From the NCBI RefSeq assembly GCF_021233055.1, contig NZ_CP089538.1, forward strand, positions 4,914,501-4,978,500: 64,000 bases of DNA. Direction: 5' to 3'. Of this stretch, positions 1 through 9,326 are shown one piece after another. The number at the start of each line of letters is the position of its first letter. The stretch's first letter is position 1. Position numbers and translations under genes: made by a program. The DNA comes from Spirosoma oryzicola. GTDB taxonomy: Bacteria > Bacteroidota > Bacteroidia > Cytophagales > Spirosomataceae. The notes under the pieces are model-generated. The model did no database searches, was not told the DNA's origin, and saw nothing but the letters and a program-made list of their open reading frames with translations.

Positions 1-1270
1 GCAGCTGTTCGTAGTACGGACAATCGTAGTAGTTCTCACCCGCACAAAGCCGGGCGGTGCGCCAACCGACGTTCCAGAGCGGTTTTAATGTCGTATCGCT
101 GGCGGTAAACTGCGCTTTTTCTTCGAATGGATAGCCCGTAAACTGACCGACAAGGTCATCCAGAACCAGCGGTTTATCTTTTGTCTCAACCGTTAGTTGC
201 AGGTAGCGGTAGGTGCGAAACCAGAGTGGGCGGAAGGTACGCCGATCTCCTCCATCGGCTACGAACTGATCATCGAAACCGCGCAACGTTCGACCCGTAA
301 TCTCGTTTCGATTGCCTTTCTGACCTTTCGCATCAATCAACGCTTCGGCGTAACTCAGCGTCACGGTTGTACCCTGCCCCTGGCTGACGGTTAATTCGGG
401 ATAAGCGTTGGTCAAATAACCCTGATCCAGCAGGAATACGGCTTTTGTATTGGCGGGAACGGTTACCGGCGCTTTACCTTGTAAAAAGGTATCGTCCATG
501 CGCCCGTTTTCACTGCGCCGAACCGTCGCCAGCCGCAGCGGCTTTTCCTCCATCATCGGAATGGTGCGTGGCACAAGTCCCCAGTTGCCATCGGTTCCCA
601 AACCACGTGGTTTAGTCGCAAAGCCAAGCGGTTTAGCAGCTACCCACGCTTTGTCATCGAAGTTGAGTTGTTCCCAGCCCCAGGGATAACGAGCCCCATC
701 AACACGGTCACCGTCGCCCACAACGATGTAGGTACGTAATTTCGGAATGTCGTTTTTAATGGGCGAATACGCCAGATTGTGGAGTATCTTCCAGGAAGCA
801 TCGGTATTGGCTATCTTCTCCGCGTCGCCGTCACCCTGCAACAGAAACCCAAATTGATAGCTCATCTGCGCAAAGGGAGCGCCCTCACCCATGTACCACA
901 CCTGCGCAGCCAACACGTTGTTACCCGCCTGTAAGAAGGGAGCGAGATCGATGGTTTCGTAATTCCAGTTTTGGGTGTCACTTCGGGCGGGACCATGCGC
1001 AACGGCTTTCCCGTTCACGAACAACCGATAGCGATTGTCCGCCGACACATGAACCACGAAACGGGCGGGCTTTTGCGCTAAGTCGATCACTTTTCGCAAA
1101 TGATAGATACCGTACTGCCGGGCGGGAGCAGTCGGGTGCAAAATCCAGCGGGCAGGCCAGTATTGATTGGTCCAGTTGGAGGCTGGCGTTTGAGCGATTA
1201 GCGAATTAGCCCAAAACGCCAATCCGATAGCTGAACTCAATAAACGGAGTACTCGAAAATGCAGATTCAC
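1..1270 (-). CDS. Alpha-L-rhamnosidase, GH78 family (partial, N-terminal part)
   Basis: Reading the minus strand from a GTG at 1270 gives an open frame of about 423 codons that leaves the window at base 1, so the C-terminal part, including most of the (alpha/alpha)6 catalytic barrel, is missing. The first 26 residues form a signal peptide (hydrophobic stretch ending in LIAQ). Then come N-terminal beta-sandwich domains typical of bacterial rhamnosidases (VSADNRYRLFVNG, GNNVLAAQVWYMGEG), a segment with SYAEAL and GRTLRGFDDQF, and FRPLWFRTYRYLQL. The last visible residues, GENYYDCPYYEQL, are the well-conserved entry to the GH78 catalytic domain. The family removes terminal alpha-L-rhamnose from glycans; with the signal peptide it should act in the periplasm or outside. 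No ATG is in frame near the start, so the GTG is the best choice. Family call is firm; exact substrate unknown. Confidence 0.88.
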   Translation of the reverse strand, partial: MNLHFRVLRLLSSAIGLAFWANSLIAQTPASNWTNQYWPARWILHPTAPARQYGIYHLRKVIDLAQKPARFVVHVSADNRYRLFVNGKAVAHGPARSDTQNWNYETIDLAPFLQAGNNVLAAQVWYMGEGAPFAQMSYQFGFLLQGDGDAEKIANTDASWKILHNLAYSPIKNDIPKLRTYIVVGDGDRVDGARYPWGWEQLNFDDKAWVAAKPLGFATKPRGLGTDGNWGLVPRTIPMMEEKPLRLATVRRSENGRMDDTFLQGKAPVTVPANTKAVFLLDQGYLTNAYPELTVSQGQGTTVTLSYAEALIDAKGQKGNRNEITGRTLRGFDDQFVADGGDRRTFRPLWFRTYRYLQLTVETKDKPLVLDDLVGQFTGYPFEEKAQFTASDTTLKPLWNVGWRTARLCAGENYYDCPYYEQL

Positions 1271-1376
1271 ACAAAACGTTTTCTTGCAAAGATAGAGCTT
1301 ACGCTAGTTCGCCAAGCAAGTAAAAGCGGGTGTTTATCGGGCGTACCAGCATGCCGGTTATAGAGTCGTGGTTTTT

Positions 1377-1406
1377 GTGGTGTCGGTTGCTCACAACCGA
1401 CACCAC
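1377..1406. repeat. REP-like palindrome, copy 1
   Basis: Perfect 13-bp stem (GTGGTGTCGGTTG paired with CAACCGACACCAC) around a CTCA loop, starting 9 bases past the ypdA stop codon, so it may also end that transcript. It shares the core TGTCGG/CCGACA and the preceding GTTTTTGTGGTGTC (from 1371) with the element near 63621, and its core with those near 2492 and 30017. Confidence 0.75.
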
Positions 1407-1414
1407 TGTTTCCA

Positions 1415-2419
1415 TTAAATGCGCTGGATCAGTTCTTTTACCTGGTGTACCTCGCGGCCCATGATGTGGTCGATGATCGCCTGGGCGTGTTCACGACCGT
1501 TCTCAATAAAGACTTTTTCCGTAAAGACGCCAGCCATCACCGTACCGCAGACGTACAGCCCCGGAACGGTGGTTTCAAACGTTTCTTTGTCGTAAACCGG
1601 TACCTGCGTCACCGGATCAAGCTCGATACCACACCGACGAAGCAGTTCAGCGTCGGGGATATAGCCGGTTAACACCAGCACGAAGTCAGCGGGCAGCTGG
1701 GTTTCTTCGCCGGTTTTCAGATTGTTGATCGTTACTGTTTTCTCGTCAATCTGCGTCGCAACGGAGTCGAAGACGGTCTTAATCTTTCCTTCTTTGACCC
1801 GGTTTTTTACATCGGGTACAAGCCAGTATTTGACCGTAGTACGAAAATCTTCGCCCCGGTGAACAACCGTAATGTTTACGTCGTGCCGGTATAGTTCGAG
1901 AGCGGCTTCGACGGCGGAGTTCGACGCACCAATAATCACAACGTTAGTAAATGAGTATTTAAACGGCTCGTCGTAGTAATGCGATACGTGCGGCAGATCT
2001 TCGCCCGGAATACCCAACCAGCGCGGGCGGGTGAAGTAGCCCGTTGCCATGATTACTTTTCGAGCCTGGTACTGCTCGCCCGTGGTGGTCGAAACGGTGA
2101 ATAGATCATCCTGTTTCTGAACGTCCCACACCTGCTGAAACAGTTGAAAATTCAGCTTAAAATAAGCCGCCACCTTCCGGTAGTACTGCAAGGCTTCATC
2201 GCGACCCGCTTTTACGCCCGAAATTGGAAAAGGTAGCCCGCCAATTTCAATATTTTCGGCGGTTGAGAAAAAGCGCATCCGTCGTGGATACTGCCGAATG
2301 GATTCCGTCAGGCTACCCATTTCCAGAATCAAATGACTCAGACCAGCTTTGGTTGCTTCAATTCCGGCTGCCAGCCCACAAGGGCCACCGCCAACGATAA
2401 TCACATCGTACACTTGCAT
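1415..2419 (-). CDS. ypdA: YpdA family FAD/NAD(P)-dependent disulfide reductase (putative bacillithiol disulfide reductase)
   Basis: A 334-aa single-domain flavoprotein. The N-terminus has the FAD-binding GGGPCG motif (residues 10-15), with a Cys inside the glycine-rich loop as in YpdA/Bdr proteins, and a second nucleotide-binding motif IGASNSAVEAAL near residue 170 for NADPH. The segment PRRMRFFSTAENIEIGG is typical of the YpdA family. In Firmicutes YpdA reduces oxidised bacillithiol using NADPH; several Bacteroidota are thought to make bacillithiol, so the same role is plausible, but no bsh gene lies in the window. The CxxC of true thioredoxin reductases is absent. It is divergent from priA with about 255 bases between them, and a REP-like hairpin lies on each side. 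Confidence 0.82.
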   Translation of the reverse strand: MQVYDVIIVGGGPCGLAAGIEATKAGLSHLILEMGSLTESIRQYPRRMRFFSTAENIEIGGLPFPISGVKAGRDEALQYYRKVAAYFKLNFQLFQQVWDVQKQDDLFTVSTTTGEQYQARKVIMATGYFTRPRWLGIPGEDLPHVSHYYDEPFKYSFTNVVIIGASNSAVEAALELYRHDVNITVVHRGEDFRTTVKYWLVPDVKNRVKEGKIKTVFDSVATQIDEKTVTINNLKTGEETQLPADFVLVLTGYIPDAELLRRCGIELDPVTQVPVYDKETFETTVPGLYVCGTVMAGVFTEKVFIENGREHAQAIIDHIMGREVHQVKELIQRI

Positions 2420-2491
2420 GTTCCGTAAAAATAAAATTCGGCTGTTTTCAGGACTTCTCCCTTATTTCTAACACGTAAAAACCCTCTCGCG

Positions 2492-2541
2492 GTTCCGGAT
2501 GGTGGTGTCGGCTTTGAGAACCTGACCCCACCGTCCGGAAC
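2492..2541. repeat. REP-like palindrome, copy 2 (long hairpin)
   Basis: Arms 2492-2511 and 2521-2541 form a stem of about 20 bp with two mismatches and one bulge. Outer part GTTCCGGA/TCCGGAAC; inner part GGTGGTGTCGG against CCTGACCCCACC. The TGTCGG...TTTGAGAA core matches the element at 30061. It lies between the divergent ypdA and priA genes. Confidence 0.65.
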
Positions 2542-2638
2542 CGGATCAGTACCCGTATTGGTTGTGTTTCCTACACTCCCGATTGGCGAACAAAAAGGAG
2601 GAGTTGGTTAGCCCACGCATTGCCTGTAGCTGACCGTT

Positions 2639-5203
2639 TTGTGGTTATCTTTACTCGACGTACCGATTTCATTCGTGGAGAATCAGCCTTATTCACTCTT
2701 TTCGTTTACCGATGCCGAAGAAGTTACCTTCTTTGCGGATCTGATTTTACCCATTCCCGTTCCCAGATTATTTACCTATCGCGTTCCGCGTGGCATGGCT
2801 GACACGCTCAAGATCGGGGCGCGGGTTATCGTTCCATTCGGTAAGAACAATGGTCGCGTGCTCACAGCCGTGGTGGCCCGACTGCACAACACACCACCGA
2901 CAGCTTATCAGGCACGTTACATCAGCGAAGTACTCGACGAATACCCGCTCGTGACCAGTTACCAGTTGGAGTTGTTCCGCTGGATGGCCGAGTACTACAT
3001 GTGCTGCATTGGCGACGTGATGAATGTAGCGCTTCCGTCGGGTCTAAAAATTTCCAGCCAGTCGAAGGTGCAGTTTAATCCGGATTTTGATTACCCGGAA
3101 CTGCTGACTGAGTTTGAAGCGACACTCCTGACCGAACTCAAAAAACAACCCGCACTTTCGTACGAAGAACTGGGACGATTGGTCGGCGAAGGCGGCAACG
3201 TTCCGGCCCTGATCAAGTCGCTGATCGGCAAGAAGGCGGTTATTGTTTTCGAGGAGGTCAAAGAAAAGTACATACCCAAGATGGTGCGGAAAGTCAGACT
3301 GCACCGCAACTACGAAGAACGGGAACAATTGCTAGTGTTGCTTCAGCGGCTCGAAAAATTACCGAAGCAGCAGGAAGTGGTGATGCGTTACCTGAGCCAC
3401 GTACCGATGCAGCGGAACCCGGCTCTCAACCAAAAAGGGCTGGATAAAACAATCCTGAATCAGGATGAAACGCTTTCGCAGTCGTCGCTGACAACGCTCA
3501 TTAAAAACGACGTTTTCCAAACGTTTGAAGTGATTCAGCCCCGGTTTTCGGATAATTCCGTGTCTACCCCGGTCGAGATCAAGCTGACCGATGCCCAGCA
3601 GACAGCCTCGCAGCAGATCATGACCCAGTTTGAGCGTCAGAATATCGTGCTGTTGCACGGCATCACGGGGAGCGGAAAAACAGAAGTGTACATCAATCTG
3701 ATTCAGCAGGCGCTCGAAAGTGGTTCGCAGGTGTTGTATCTCTTGCCCGAGATTGCGCTCACGACTCAGATCGTGGTTCGTCTACAGCGCGTGTTTGGCG
3801 ACAAAATGGGCATTTACCACTCGAAGTTTTCGGACAACGAGCGGGTCGAAGTCTGGAAAGGTATCGTTTCGGGGCAATACCAGTTTGTAATTGGGGTGCG
3901 GTCGTCCGTGTTTTTACCGTTCGACAATCTCGGCCTGATTATCGTGGATGAAGAGCACGAAACGTCGTACAAACAGCACGACCCGGCCCCCCGCTACCAC
4001 GCCCGCGACGTAGCGATCATGCTGGCGCACTGGCAGCAGGCTAAAGTGTTGCTTGGCTCGGCAACTCCCTCGCTCGAAACCTATTATCAGGCTAAGCAGG
4101 GCCGTTATGGGCTGGTTGAGTTGTTCAAGCGGTTTGGGGAAGCCACCTTGCCCAATATCATGCTGGTCAATACCAAGCAGGAGAAGAAGCAGAAAACGAT
4201 GAAGAATGAGTTTTCGTCGGCCTTGCTTCAGGCGTTGGAAATGAACCTAGAGCGTAAGGAACAAAGTATTCTATTTCAAAATCGACGCGGTTATTCGCCG
4301 TACATGCAGTGCGAAGATTGCGACTGGACCGCTGAATGCTCGAACTGCGCCGTTAGCCTGACCTACCACCAGCGCGATGCCGAACTGCGTTGCCACTACT
4401 GCGGCCATAAAGAGAACGTACCCCGTGTCTGCCCGACCTGCGGCTCAACAAAAGTGCGTACCATAGGCTTTGGTACCGAGAAGCTCGAGGACCAGCTGCA
4501 AATTTATTTTCCCGGCTCACGGGTGCTGCGGATGGACCTCGACACCACCCGCGCGAAAAACGCTTATCAGCAGATCATTCAGGAATTTGAAGGGGGGCAG
4601 GTCGATATGCTTGTCGGTACGCAAATGATTACCAAAGGGTTGGACTTTGATAACGTTAGTTTAGTCGGTATTTTCGACGCTGACCGGCTGATTCACTTCC
4701 CTGATTTCCGGGCGACCGAGCGGGCGTTTCAGATGCTCACGCAGGTCAGTGGCCGGGCCGGACGCCGGGCCGGACGCCAGGGAAACGTGTTGATTCAGAC
4801 AGGTAATCCGCAGCAGACAATCCTGCAAAAAATCATCGAAAACGATTACAAGGGATTGTACGAAGAAGAGATTCAGGAACGGCAAGATTTCAATTACCCG
4901 CCTTTTTCGCGATTGATTAAGCTGACGGTTCGCCATCCCGACCGAATCATAAGCCACCAGGCCGCCGAACGACTGACAAACGAACTGACCGACGCACTGG
5001 GCAGCAGCCGCGTGCTGGGTCCCGAAGAACCCCTCGTCGAGCGGATACGGAACCTGTTTCTGTTCGATATCCTTATTAAGATCGAACGCGAAAAAGTAAA
5101 CGTAAAAGCCGTAAAGACGTATATTCAGGAGCGAATCAACGATATTTTGACCGACAAAGGATTACGACAGGTGAGTATTGTGGTCGATGTGGACTGCCTG
5201 TAA
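2639..5203 (+). CDS. priA: Primosomal protein N' (replication restart helicase PriA)
   Basis: Superfamily 2 DNA helicase that recognises stalled or repaired replication forks and reloads the replisome. Visible features: N-terminal 3'-end-binding domain beginning at ADLILPIPVPRLFTYRVP; Walker A HGITGSGKT (about residues 340-348); Walker B VDEEHETSYKQ (about 436); a zinc-binding region with paired cysteines (CEDC, CSNC, CHYCG, CPTCG, about residues 557-604); and the motif VI sequence QVSGRAGR. Length (about 840-854 aa) is usual for Bacteroidota PriA. The start is uncertain. 2639 is a TTG and the first dozen residues are not conserved in character; the GTG at 2675 (ENQPYSLFSF...) is just as likely. 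No ATG is in frame before the conserved domain and no Shine-Dalgarno site helps. Confidence 0.95.
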   Translation: MWLSLLDVPISFVENQPYSLFSFTDAEEVTFFADLILPIPVPRLFTYRVPRGMADTLKIGARVIVPFGKNNGRVLTAVVARLHNTPPTAYQARYISEVLDEYPLVTSYQLELFRWMAEYYMCCIGDVMNVALPSGLKISSQSKVQFNPDFDYPELLTEFEATLLTELKKQPALSYEELGRLVGEGGNVPALIKSLIGKKAVIVFEEVKEKYIPKMVRKVRLHRNYEEREQLLVLLQRLEKLPKQQEVVMRYLSHVPMQRNPALNQKGLDKTILNQDETLSQSSLTTLIKNDVFQTFEVIQPRFSDNSVSTPVEIKLTDAQQTASQQIMTQFERQNIVLLHGITGSGKTEVYINLIQQALESGSQVLYLLPEIALTTQIVVRLQRVFGDKMGIYHSKFSDNERVEVWKGIVSGQYQFVIGVRSSVFLPFDNLGLIIVDEEHETSYKQHDPAPRYHARDVAIMLAHWQQAKVLLGSATPSLETYYQAKQGRYGLVELFKRFGEATLPNIMLVNTKQEKKQKTMKNEFSSALLQALEMNLERKEQSILFQNRRGYSPYMQCEDCDWTAECSNCAVSLTYHQRDAELRCHYCGHKENVPRVCPTCGSTKVRTIGFGTEKLEDQLQIYFPGSRVLRMDLDTTRAKNAYQQIIQEFEGGQVDMLVGTQMITKGLDFDNVSLVGIFDADRLIHFPDFRATERAFQMLTQVSGRAGRRAGRQGNVLIQTGNPQQTILQKIIENDYKGLYEEEIQERQDFNYPPFSRLIKLTVRHPDRIISHQAAERLTNELTDALGSSRVLGPEEPLVERIRNLFLFDILIKIEREKVNVKAVKTYIQERINDILTDKGLRQVSIVVDVDCL

Positions 5204-5286
5204 ACGGGCCGTTCCTTTGACAGCACGCATTCAAAACCGAACGGTATACACTTGTTCCCCGTTCTCAACCACCATTTTTCGAACTT

Positions 5287-5898
5287 ATGGCCCGAATCCT
5301 GATTCAGTTTGCGCACCCAGCCCTGAGCAAATCGCAGGTTCACCGCGTTTTGATCGACTACTGCCGCAATCAGAAAAATGTAACAGTCAACGATCTTTAC
5401 GAGTCTTACCCAGACATGTTTATCGACGTTGATCGGGAGCAAAAACTAGTGCTTCAGAACGACATTATTCTTTTTCAATTTCCGCTGTACTGGTACAGCA
5501 GCCCGGCCATTATCAAGCAATGGTTTGATCTGGTTTTAGAGCATAATTGGGCCTACGGTTCACGAGGAAATGCGCTGGCTGGCAAAAAGATGGGCTGTAT
5601 TATTTCGTGTGGCGGAGGACCCGACACGTACTTGCCAACGGGCCGCAATCATTACCCTGTCGATCAGTTTCTATTGCCGTTTGAGCAGACAGCCCGACTT
5701 TGCAAGATGCAATACCTGCCGCCATTTGTCGTGTACGGCACCTTTCATATCACGAAAGAAGTAATCCGTCAATCGGGGGAGCAATACCAGACCATCCTGT
5801 CCGCGCTGGCCAACGACCGGCTAAACGCCTTGAATTACCAGGAGGCAACGTATTTCAACGAATTACTCCCCGATCTGCAAACGGTCGGGCAGGTATAA
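5287..5898 (+). CDS. NAD(P)H-dependent quinone oxidoreductase, KefF/KefG-like
   Basis: A 203-aa flavodoxin-fold protein. Its marks are the FMN-binding pattern of the family: FAHPALSKSQVHRVL near the start, then FQFPLYWYSSPAIIKQWFDLVL and GCIISCGGGPDTY. It belongs to the NAD(P)H dehydrogenase (quinone) family that includes KefF, KefG and MdaB. The gene is 82 bases upstream of a KefC-type antiporter on the same strand; in E. coli KefF/KefG bind and activate KefC/KefB. From this context I infer that it is the ancillary subunit of the antiporter. The genuine KefF partner role is not shown by sequence alone. Confidence 0.85.
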   Translation: MARILIQFAHPALSKSQVHRVLIDYCRNQKNVTVNDLYESYPDMFIDVDREQKLVLQNDIILFQFPLYWYSSPAIIKQWFDLVLEHNWAYGSRGNALAGKKMGCIISCGGGPDTYLPTGRNHYPVDQFLLPFEQTARLCKMQYLPPFVVYGTFHITKEVIRQSGEQYQTILSALANDRLNALNYQEATYFNELLPDLQTVGQV

Positions 5899-5980
5899 GT
5901 TTCGCTTTCTGAATAGGTTTCAGGTGGTATTATTGCTACTTGATCCAGATACATAGTTCCGTCAATCAACCGTATCAACA

Positions 5981-7867
5981 ATGCAGCAAACATTCTTTTT
6001 CCAGGCAATGGTTTATCTGGCCTCTGCGGTCATTACGGTACCTATTGCCAAAAAACTGGGACTGGGTTCGGTGCTTGGTTATTTGCTGGCCGGAATCATC
6101 ATTGGCCCCGCCGGATTAGAGTTTATCGGGCAGGAAGGCACTGACATCATGCATTTTGCCGAGTTCGGTGTCGTCATTATGCTGTTCGTTATCGGTCTTG
6201 AACTGGAGCCATCGCGGCTGTGGCATTTACGAAAATCAATCCTCGGCATGGGTGGTGTGCAGGTGGGGGCTACCTCACTGGTCGTTGCCGGACTGGCCAT
6301 ACTCTTCGGCATCGACTGGAAGCAGGCTTTGGCCCTGGGCATGATCGCGTCGTTATCATCCACGGCCATCGTCCTGCAATCGTTGAACGAAAAGGGTCTG
6401 ATGAAAACCGCTGCGGGTCAAAGCTCATTTGCGGTATTGCTTTTTCAGGACATTGCCGTTATCCCGATGCTGGCACTGTTTCCATTGCTCGCCAGTGACA
6501 CCAACGTACCGGTTGTGGAAGGCGGTCATAGCCACACAACCCTGGTCGATTCTCTGCCCGCCTGGCTTCAGCCTTTTGTCGTTTTGGGTTCGGTAGCGGC
6601 TATCATTGCTGTCGGGCGCTATGCCACACCGCCCCTGTTTCGCATCATCGCCCGAACGGGTATGCGCGAGATGTTTACGGCAACGGCTCTTCTGCTGGTG
6701 GTGGGCATTGCGGTGCTGATGACAACGGTTGGACTAAGCCCGGCGCTGGGTACGTTTCTGGCGGGTGTCGTGCTGGCTAACAGCGAATACCGGCACGAAC
6801 TAGAAAGTGATATCGATCCGTTCAAGGGTTTGCTATTGGGATTGTTTTTCATTGCCGTAGGCGCTTCGATCGACTTTCAACTGGTCATGGCAAATCCGGG
6901 GCTTATCCTGAGCTTGGTACTGGGGATTATGGCCTGCAAACTGATCGTGCTGTTCCTGCTGGGTAAATCCTTTTCGCTCTCAAATAATCAGAACTCCATC
7001 TTTAGCTTCGGCCTTAGCCAGGTTGGTGAGTTTGCCTTTGTGTTGTTCAGCTTCTCGCTACAGGAAGGTATACTCTCGAAAGAAATAACCGACATGATGA
7101 CGGCTGTTGTCGCCATCAGCATGGCCTTTACTCCGCTGGTGATGCTGCTCAACGAAAAACTGATGTTGCCCCGCCTGACCGTGAAGCAGGACGAGCCCGA
7201 AAAAGAAAGCGATCTGGTCGAGCAGGACAACCCGGTTATTATCGCGGGTTATGGTCACTTTGGTAGTACGATAGGGCGTTTTCTGCAAGCCAACAACGTT
7301 CAGGCAACGGTTTTGGACAGCAACAGCGACAACGTTGACTACCTGCGCCGGATGGGATTCAACGTTTTTTACGGGGACGCTAGCCGTCATGATCTGCTCG
7401 AAATTGCCGGGGCCGCTCGGGCAAAGGTCATTGTGATCGCTATTGGTGACGAAGCAAAACGGCTCGAACTCATCGAGACCATCAAGAAGCATTTTCCCGA
7501 ACTGCACATTCTGGTACGCTCGACCAACCGCTATGATGCGTATGATCTGATGAACGCCGGGATGCTGCACATCTACCGCGAAACGCTCGATACCAGCCTT
7601 CGGGTCGGCGTTGACGCCCTGACCTTGCTGGGCTACCGGGCGCACGAAGCGAATCGTTCAGCAAAAACGTTTTTTATTCACGACGAGCGAACCTTAAAGC
7701 GGCTGTCGGCTATCCGCAACGACGACGAATATGTTCATGCCGTTCGGGAAACGCAATCGGAACTGGAACAAATCTTACAGGCCGACCGTACAGCAGAAAG
7801 TCTGCGCGTTGACGAAGGCTGGGATGAAGGCAGCCTGATCGCCGAAAACAACGAGTTAGTGAAGTAA
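5981..7867 (+). CDS. KefC/KefB-type monovalent cation:proton antiporter (CPA2 family)
   Basis: A 628-aa membrane protein. Residues 1-395 hold about 12 hydrophobic segments of the Na+/H+ exchanger fold, with the CPA2 signature LLFQDIAVIP (Asp near 157) and GLSPALGTFLAGV. Residues about 418-535 are a cytoplasmic TrkA-N (RCK) domain starting IIAGYGHFGSTIG, a Rossmann NAD(H)-binding loop. A short charged tail follows. Kef systems exchange K+ for H+ and acidify the cytoplasm to protect against electrophiles; they are held shut by glutathione in E. coli. The KefF-like gene just upstream supports a Kef rather than a plain Na+/H+ role. Which thiol gates it here is unknown. Confidence 0.9.
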   Translation: MQQTFFFQAMVYLASAVITVPIAKKLGLGSVLGYLLAGIIIGPAGLEFIGQEGTDIMHFAEFGVVIMLFVIGLELEPSRLWHLRKSILGMGGVQVGATSLVVAGLAILFGIDWKQALALGMIASLSSTAIVLQSLNEKGLMKTAAGQSSFAVLLFQDIAVIPMLALFPLLASDTNVPVVEGGHSHTTLVDSLPAWLQPFVVLGSVAAIIAVGRYATPPLFRIIARTGMREMFTATALLLVVGIAVLMTTVGLSPALGTFLAGVVLANSEYRHELESDIDPFKGLLLGLFFIAVGASIDFQLVMANPGLILSLVLGIMACKLIVLFLLGKSFSLSNNQNSIFSFGLSQVGEFAFVLFSFSLQEGILSKEITDMMTAVVAISMAFTPLVMLLNEKLMLPRLTVKQDEPEKESDLVEQDNPVIIAGYGHFGSTIGRFLQANNVQATVLDSNSDNVDYLRRMGFNVFYGDASRHDLLEIAGAARAKVIVIAIGDEAKRLELIETIKKHFPELHILVRSTNRYDAYDLMNAGMLHIYRETLDTSLRVGVDALTLLGYRAHEANRSAKTFFIHDERTLKRLSAIRNDDEYVHAVRETQSELEQILQADRTAESLRVDEGWDEGSLIAENNELVK

Positions 7868-7874
7868 TAAGCAG

Positions 7875-7902
7875 GTGGCCGTTCTCTGTAGGGAACGGCC
7901 AC
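7875..7902. terminator. Perfect hairpin between convergent genes
   Basis: A perfect 10-bp stem (GTGGCCGTTC/GAACGGCCAC) with an 8-base loop begins 7 bases after the kefC stop and ends 12 bases before the stop of the convergent oxidoreductase gene. It has no T-tract on either strand, so a bidirectional terminator role is inferred from position. Confidence 0.6.
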
Positions 7903-7914
7903 TAACGTAACGAA

Positions 7915-9222
7915 TCAAACCGGGTACTGCCATTCGCCCCGGTAGGCACGACTCAGCAGCTTATTGGCTTCGGGATCATTCGCAATTTGCCCACCGTCCC
8001 ACTCGACACTACGTCCAAGCTTCATCGACAGCATACCCAATAAGGCCATGTTGGTTGATCGATGCCCAATTTCGATGTCACTAATCGGCAGTTTATTGGT
8101 TTTGATACTGTCCAGAAAATTAGCCCATAACAACGCTATATTCTGATCGTCTGGTTTATCCAGTTGCGCGTCCTGGTGGATCGTTGGCTTTTTTGGATCA
8201 GATGGGTAAAATGTCCAGCCATCCAGCCACCCCATGTGAAAGGTGCCTTCGGTACCGTAGAAATACACGCCTACAGCTTGCTGCGGATGAGTTTTCTCAG
8301 CCGTGTTGCCCGCAAAGTTTCGCTGCTCCCAGATCGCCGTGAAATTCTCGAATTCGTAGGTAGCGACCTGGTGATCAGGTGCGTCGGTGCTATCTTTTCG
8401 GATCGGTCTTCCACCGGTGGAATAAATTTTGCGCGGGTGCTTTTCTTCGGTCCACCATAGAATCTGATCGAGCCAGTGAATACCCCAGTCGCCTAGCGTG
8501 CCGTTGGCGTAATCCAGGAAGTTACGCCAGCCTCTTGGATGCATAGCCGGATTGTAGGCGCGCAACGGAGCCGGTCCGCACCACATGTTCCAGTCCATTT
8601 CTTTAGGCGCTTCACCATCGGGCGTAGGCTGTCCGGCTCCACCCGGATAATACACGAACGCCCGCGCCATTCCGATTTTACCAGCTTTCCCCGACTTCAA
8701 AAACTCCATGCCCGATACGTTGTGCGGTGACACCCGACGGTGCGTACCCACCTGACAGATCCTACCCGTTTGCCGGGCGGTTTTCACCATCGCCTTTCCT
8801 TCGTTGATCGTATGACTAATGGGCTTCTCGACGTACACGTGAGCACCAACTTTCATAGCGGCAATGGCAATGAGCGGGTGCCAGTGGTCGGGCGTAGCAA
8901 CGATCACGATTTCGGGCTTTTCCGTATTCAGCATCTCGCGATAATCCCGGTACAGCTTGGGTTTGTCGGATGTCAGCTTACTTAGTTCATCGCTTGTTTT
9001 CTGGAGCTGGCGGGTATCAACATCGCAGAGCGCAACTACCTTCGATTCGCCCGCCTGCACAGCGCAACGCAGAATATTGCCACCCCACCAGCCAGCGCCA
9101 ACCAGGGCTGTACGGTATTTCTGAGGAGCTTTTCGGGTAATAAACGCCCGCACTTGATGAGGGTCCGTAATCAGTGACGCCCCAGCAAGCGCGGAGGTTT
9201 TTAAAAAGTCGGAACGGTTCAT
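7915..9222 (-). CDS. Exported Gfo/Idh/MocA family oxidoreductase
   Basis: A 435-aa protein. The N-terminus (MNRSDFLKTSALAGASLI) is a signal like those of exported Bacteroidota oxidoreductases, resembling a degenerate Tat signal. A Rossmann domain follows (ALVGAGWWGGNIL, ALCDVDTRQL), with the family motif EKPISHTINEGKAMV containing the conserved EKP, and the C-terminal alpha/beta domain with MDWNMWCGPAPLRAYNP, found in many exported members. Enzymes of this family oxidise or reduce sugar hydroxyls with NAD(P). Substrate cannot be told from sequence. It is last in a minus-strand group after a membrane protein and a dipeptidase, with a 104-base gap. Confidence 0.88.
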   Translation of the reverse strand: MNRSDFLKTSALAGASLITDPHQVRAFITRKAPQKYRTALVGAGWWGGNILRCAVQAGESKVVALCDVDTRQLQKTSDELSKLTSDKPKLYRDYREMLNTEKPEIVIVATPDHWHPLIAIAAMKVGAHVYVEKPISHTINEGKAMVKTARQTGRICQVGTHRRVSPHNVSGMEFLKSGKAGKIGMARAFVYYPGGAGQPTPDGEAPKEMDWNMWCGPAPLRAYNPAMHPRGWRNFLDYANGTLGDWGIHWLDQILWWTEEKHPRKIYSTGGRPIRKDSTDAPDHQVATYEFENFTAIWEQRNFAGNTAEKTHPQQAVGVYFYGTEGTFHMGWLDGWTFYPSDPKKPTIHQDAQLDKPDDQNIALLWANFLDSIKTNKLPISDIEIGHRSTNMALLGMLSMKLGRSVEWDGGQIANDPEANKLLSRAYRGEWQYPV

Positions 9223-9326
9223 GTTAAGAAAGAGTCTGTGGTCTACAAAAGGCTATTGCATCCTTTCTTTACCGCTTGGATCGACGAAAGCCGTACACAT
9301 CCGCCTTTCTTACGACGCTCGCACCC

